Below, in pieces: positions 22,030-24,085 of a DNA stretch of 24,085 bases (the stretch's first letter is position 1; each line of letters opens with the position of its first letter). Under the pieces are notes generated by a model that saw only the letters and a list, made by a program, of their open reading frames with translations, had not been told where the DNA came from and did no database searches. This DNA is from Xylophilus ampelinus (GTDB lineage: Bacteria; Pseudomonadota; Gammaproteobacteria; Burkholderiales; Burkholderiaceae_C). The position numbers were made by a program, and so were the translations under genes. The stretch is taken from positions 1 to 24,085 of the forward strand of contig NZ_CABFMN010000134.1 in NCBI RefSeq assembly GCF_901875635.1. Direction: 5' to 3'.

Positions 22030-24085
22030 GTGACCCAAGCTACCCCCAAACACGACCTTTCGTCCCTCGACCAGCTCACGGGCGGCGCCTTCACCGCGCC
22101 CACCTCGGGCGAGCGAGCGCAGCGCATCCGCGACTGGCTCGCCACCGATCCGGCGGCGGAGCTGATGCAGGAGGTCTTCAAGGAGCTCAGCGGGCGCGAC
22201 AAGGGCGCCGCCCGTGCGCTGCGCGAGCGGCTCGACGAGATCAAGCGCGCCAAGGGCCAGGAGGCGATCGCCGCCGAGTGGTCCGACAAGGCGCGCGCGC
22301 TGCTCGAGCAGCCGCGCCTGAACATCGCCGACGCCATGGCCTGGCAGCGCGACGCCGCCAAGGCCGGCGCCCCGCTCTCGCGCGAGCCGCTGGCCGGCTT
22401 CAAGTCGCAACTGGCCGAGCGGGTCAAGGGGATCGAGGACCTGCAGCACCGCGCGCAGGTCCACCGCGAGGCGGCGGTGCTGCTCGCGCAGCGCTTCGAG
22501 GTGCTGTCGACCAAGGGCTGGCAGGACGCGCAGGCGGCCGAGGAGGGCCTGCGCGGCGACGTGCAGCACTGGCTGGCCCAGGCGCAGGAGATCACGCAGG
22601 ACGCCAACTGGGGCAGCCTCGACGCCCGCTTCGCCCCGCAGCTCGACGCCTCGAAGGCGCAGCTGCAGGTGGTGTCTGACGCCTTCCACAGCGCGCTGGC
22701 GCAGACCGTGGCCGCGGCCGCGGACGCCGCCGCGCCGCTGCCGCCAGTGCCTGTCTGGGCCGACGAGATCCGCGCCGCGCGCGGGGTGCCGCTCGAATCG
22801 GTGCCGCCGGCACCGGCCAAGCCCGCTGCGCCCAAGGTCGACCCGGCGGCCCGTGCCGCGGCCGAGCAGGCCGTGCAGGCGGCGCTGGCCAAGCTCGAGC
22901 AGGAAACCGCCGAGGGCCACGGCAAGGCAAGCCAGGGTGCTGCCGCCGCGCTGCGCGCGGTGCTCAAGGAACACGGCCGCCTGGTCGGCAACGAGCTCGA
23001 GGCACGCGTGCATGCCGCGCTGGTGGCCGCCGGCGAGCTCGAAGGCTGGCAGCGCTGGAGCGCCGACAAGGTGCGCGAGGAACTCGTCGCCAAGGCCGAG
23101 GGCCTGCTCCACCGCCCCGACGGTCAGGCACTGGGCGGTCGCAAGATGCAGGAACAGCTGCGCGCCCTGCGCGAGCAGTGGAAGCAGGCCGACCAGGGCG
23201 GCGCCCCCAACCACGCGCTGTGGAAGCGCTTCGACGAGGCCTGCAACCAGGCCCACAAGGTGGTCGAGGCCTGGCTGGAGAAGGTGCGCGCCGACGCCGC
23301 CGAGCACCGCGCGCAGCGCCTGGCGCTGATCGAGGAGCTCAAGGCCTGGGCTGCCGCCCATGCCGACGACGACCTGAAGTCGCGCAACCGCAGCCTGCAC
23401 CAGTTCGCCGACCGCTGGCGCGATGCGGGCCACGTGAGCGAGAAGGTTTTCGCCGAACTGCAGCCGCAGTGGAACGAGGCCATGGCCGCCGCCCGCGGCC
23501 CGCTCGAGGCCGCGCAGAAGGCCAGCGTCGAGCGTCGCCAGCAGATGATCGCCGAGGCCAGCGAGCTGGGCGCTGCGCCGCAGTTGCGCATCGACGCCGT
23601 CAAGGCGCTCCAGCAGCGCTGGCAGGCCGAAGCCCAGGCGGTGCCGCTGGAGCGCCGCCACGAGCAGAAGCTCTGGGACGCGTTCCGCAAGCCGATCGAC
23701 GACGCCTTCCAGCGCAAGACGGCCGATCGCGAGCGTGCCGCCGCGGCGCTGGGCGAACACGACCGCGCCGTGCTCGAGGCTTCCAAGGCGCTCGAAGCGG
23801 CCAACAGCACCGGCGACGCGCAGAAGATCCGCGCCGCCATGTCTGGACTCGAGGCTGCGCTGCGCGGTCAGCGCGCCGCCCAGTCGGCCCCGGTTTCCGA
23901 GGCGAATCCGGCTGCAGCGCCCGACGGGCCTGCGCAAGGCGCTACGGAAGTTGTAGCGCCCGGCCAGGCCGCGGCCGAGTTCTCGGAGAGTGCGCAGCTC
24001 AGCGACGAAGGCACGGCCGATGCGGGCAGCGCAGCACCCGCACCGGCACCGGCCGACCTGGTCGCGCCGGCGGATGGCGCCGACC
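22030..24085 (+). CDS. DUF349-domain protein (cut by right edge)
   Basis: An open frame from GTG 22030 to the end of the window, 685 codons without a stop. The product is mostly helical and rich in Ala, Glu, Gln and Arg. Repeated units with the DUF349 pattern are visible: LREQWKQADQ...LWKRFDEACNQAH, LHQFADRWRDAGHV, and LQQRWQAEAQ...LWDAFRKPIDDAFQRK. The last 60 or so residues are an Ala/Pro/Gly-rich tail. DUF349 proteins have no firmly assigned biochemical function. In-frame sequence upstream reaches a stop at 21910 with no ATG between, so GTG is the best start; no Shine-Dalgarno is evident. The long open frames on the opposite strand here are composition shadows. A 23-bp mini-palindrome lies in the tail at 23938-23960. 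Confidence 0.85.
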   Translation, partial: MTQATPKHDLSSLDQLTGGAFTAPTSGERAQRIRDWLATDPAAELMQEVFKELSGRDKGAARALRERLDEIKRAKGQEAIAAEWSDKARALLEQPRLNIADAMAWQRDAAKAGAPLSREPLAGFKSQLAERVKGIEDLQHRAQVHREAAVLLAQRFEVLSTKGWQDAQAAEEGLRGDVQHWLAQAQEITQDANWGSLDARFAPQLDASKAQLQVVSDAFHSALAQTVAAAADAAAPLPPVPVWADEIRAARGVPLESVPPAPAKPAAPKVDPAARAAAEQAVQAALAKLEQETAEGHGKASQGAAAALRAVLKEHGRLVGNELEARVHAALVAAGELEGWQRWSADKVREELVAKAEGLLHRPDGQALGGRKMQEQLRALREQWKQADQGGAPNHALWKRFDEACNQAHKVVEAWLEKVRADAAEHRAQRLALIEELKAWAAAHADDDLKSRNRSLHQFADRWRDAGHVSEKVFAELQPQWNEAMAAARGPLEAAQKASVERRQQMIAEASELGAAPQLRIDAVKALQQRWQAEAQAVPLERRHEQKLWDAFRKPIDDAFQRKTADRERAAAALGEHDRAVLEASKALEAANSTGDAQKIRAAMSGLEAALRGQRAAQSAPVSEANPAAAPDGPAQGATEVVAPGQAAAEFSESAQLSDEGTADAGSAAPAPAPADLVAPADGAD
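23938..23960. repeat. 23-bp mini-palindrome in the C-terminal tail of the DUF349 gene
   Basis: GGCGCTAC (23938-23945) and GTAGCGCC (23953-23960) are perfect 8-bp arms around GGAAGTT. It is translated GATEVVAP, in the same phase as the DUF748 copy. Confidence 0.75.

Noticed and set aside
22021..23937. Long open frame (638 codons) on the minus strand opposite the DUF349 gene
   Set aside because: Its product is Arg/Gly/Leu-rich low-complexity sequence without recognisable motifs, and the plus-strand frame has clear DUF349 repeats. It is a composition shadow.

Overview
The window is a GC-rich (roughly two-thirds G+C by eye), densely coded piece of a Gram-negative chromosome. Gene content and order point to the order Burkholderiales, most likely the family Comamonadaceae (Variovorax/Acidovorax-like). 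The evidence is the rib-nusB-aminotransferase-ybgC-tol order, glyA next to nrdR, and short palindromic repeats of a kind I associate with that family. The genus call is an inference.

From the left edge to about 17.5 kb every gene is on the minus strand. In transcription order: (1) a peptidoglycan lytic transglycosylase; (2) glyA preceded by a ZTP-type riboswitch, then nrdR; (3) a type IV pilus minor-pilin/tip operon, pilV-pilW-pilX-pilY1-pilE-like-fimT/gspH, with nearly every stop and start overlapping; (4) the riboflavin genes ribD, ribE, a ribBA-type gene with a degenerate cyclohydrolase half (RibBX type), and ribH, continuing into nusB; (5) a PLP aminotransferase, ybgC, tolQ, tolR and the first part of tolA, cut by the left edge. 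Repeated 4-nt ATGA overlaps indicate translational coupling.

The only long gene-free stretch is 17492-18086, a divergent control region. A well-formed sigma70 promoter on the minus strand serves the transglycosylase and gives it a GC-rich leader of about 190 nt. On the plus strand a structured RNA of about 300 nt ends in an 11-bp intrinsic terminator 42 bp before a large DUF748/AsmA-like gene. One segment of that RNA can pair with three partners, including the terminator's 5' arm, which is the layout of an attenuator or riboswitch. I do not recognise its class, and it is the best candidate here for something undescribed.

The plus strand then carries the 1264-residue DUF748 protein (membrane anchor, AsmA-like body, OmpA-like C-terminus) and a DUF349 gene that starts with GTG and runs off the right edge.

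Two kinds of small repeat are built into genes. One is a 23-nt palindrome present in two near-identical and two degenerate copies (ybgC, ribD, DUF748, DUF349). The other is a REP-like element of about 90 nt that adds roughly 29 residues in frame to the aminotransferase. No tRNA, rRNA, CRISPR array, insertion sequence or phage gene was seen.
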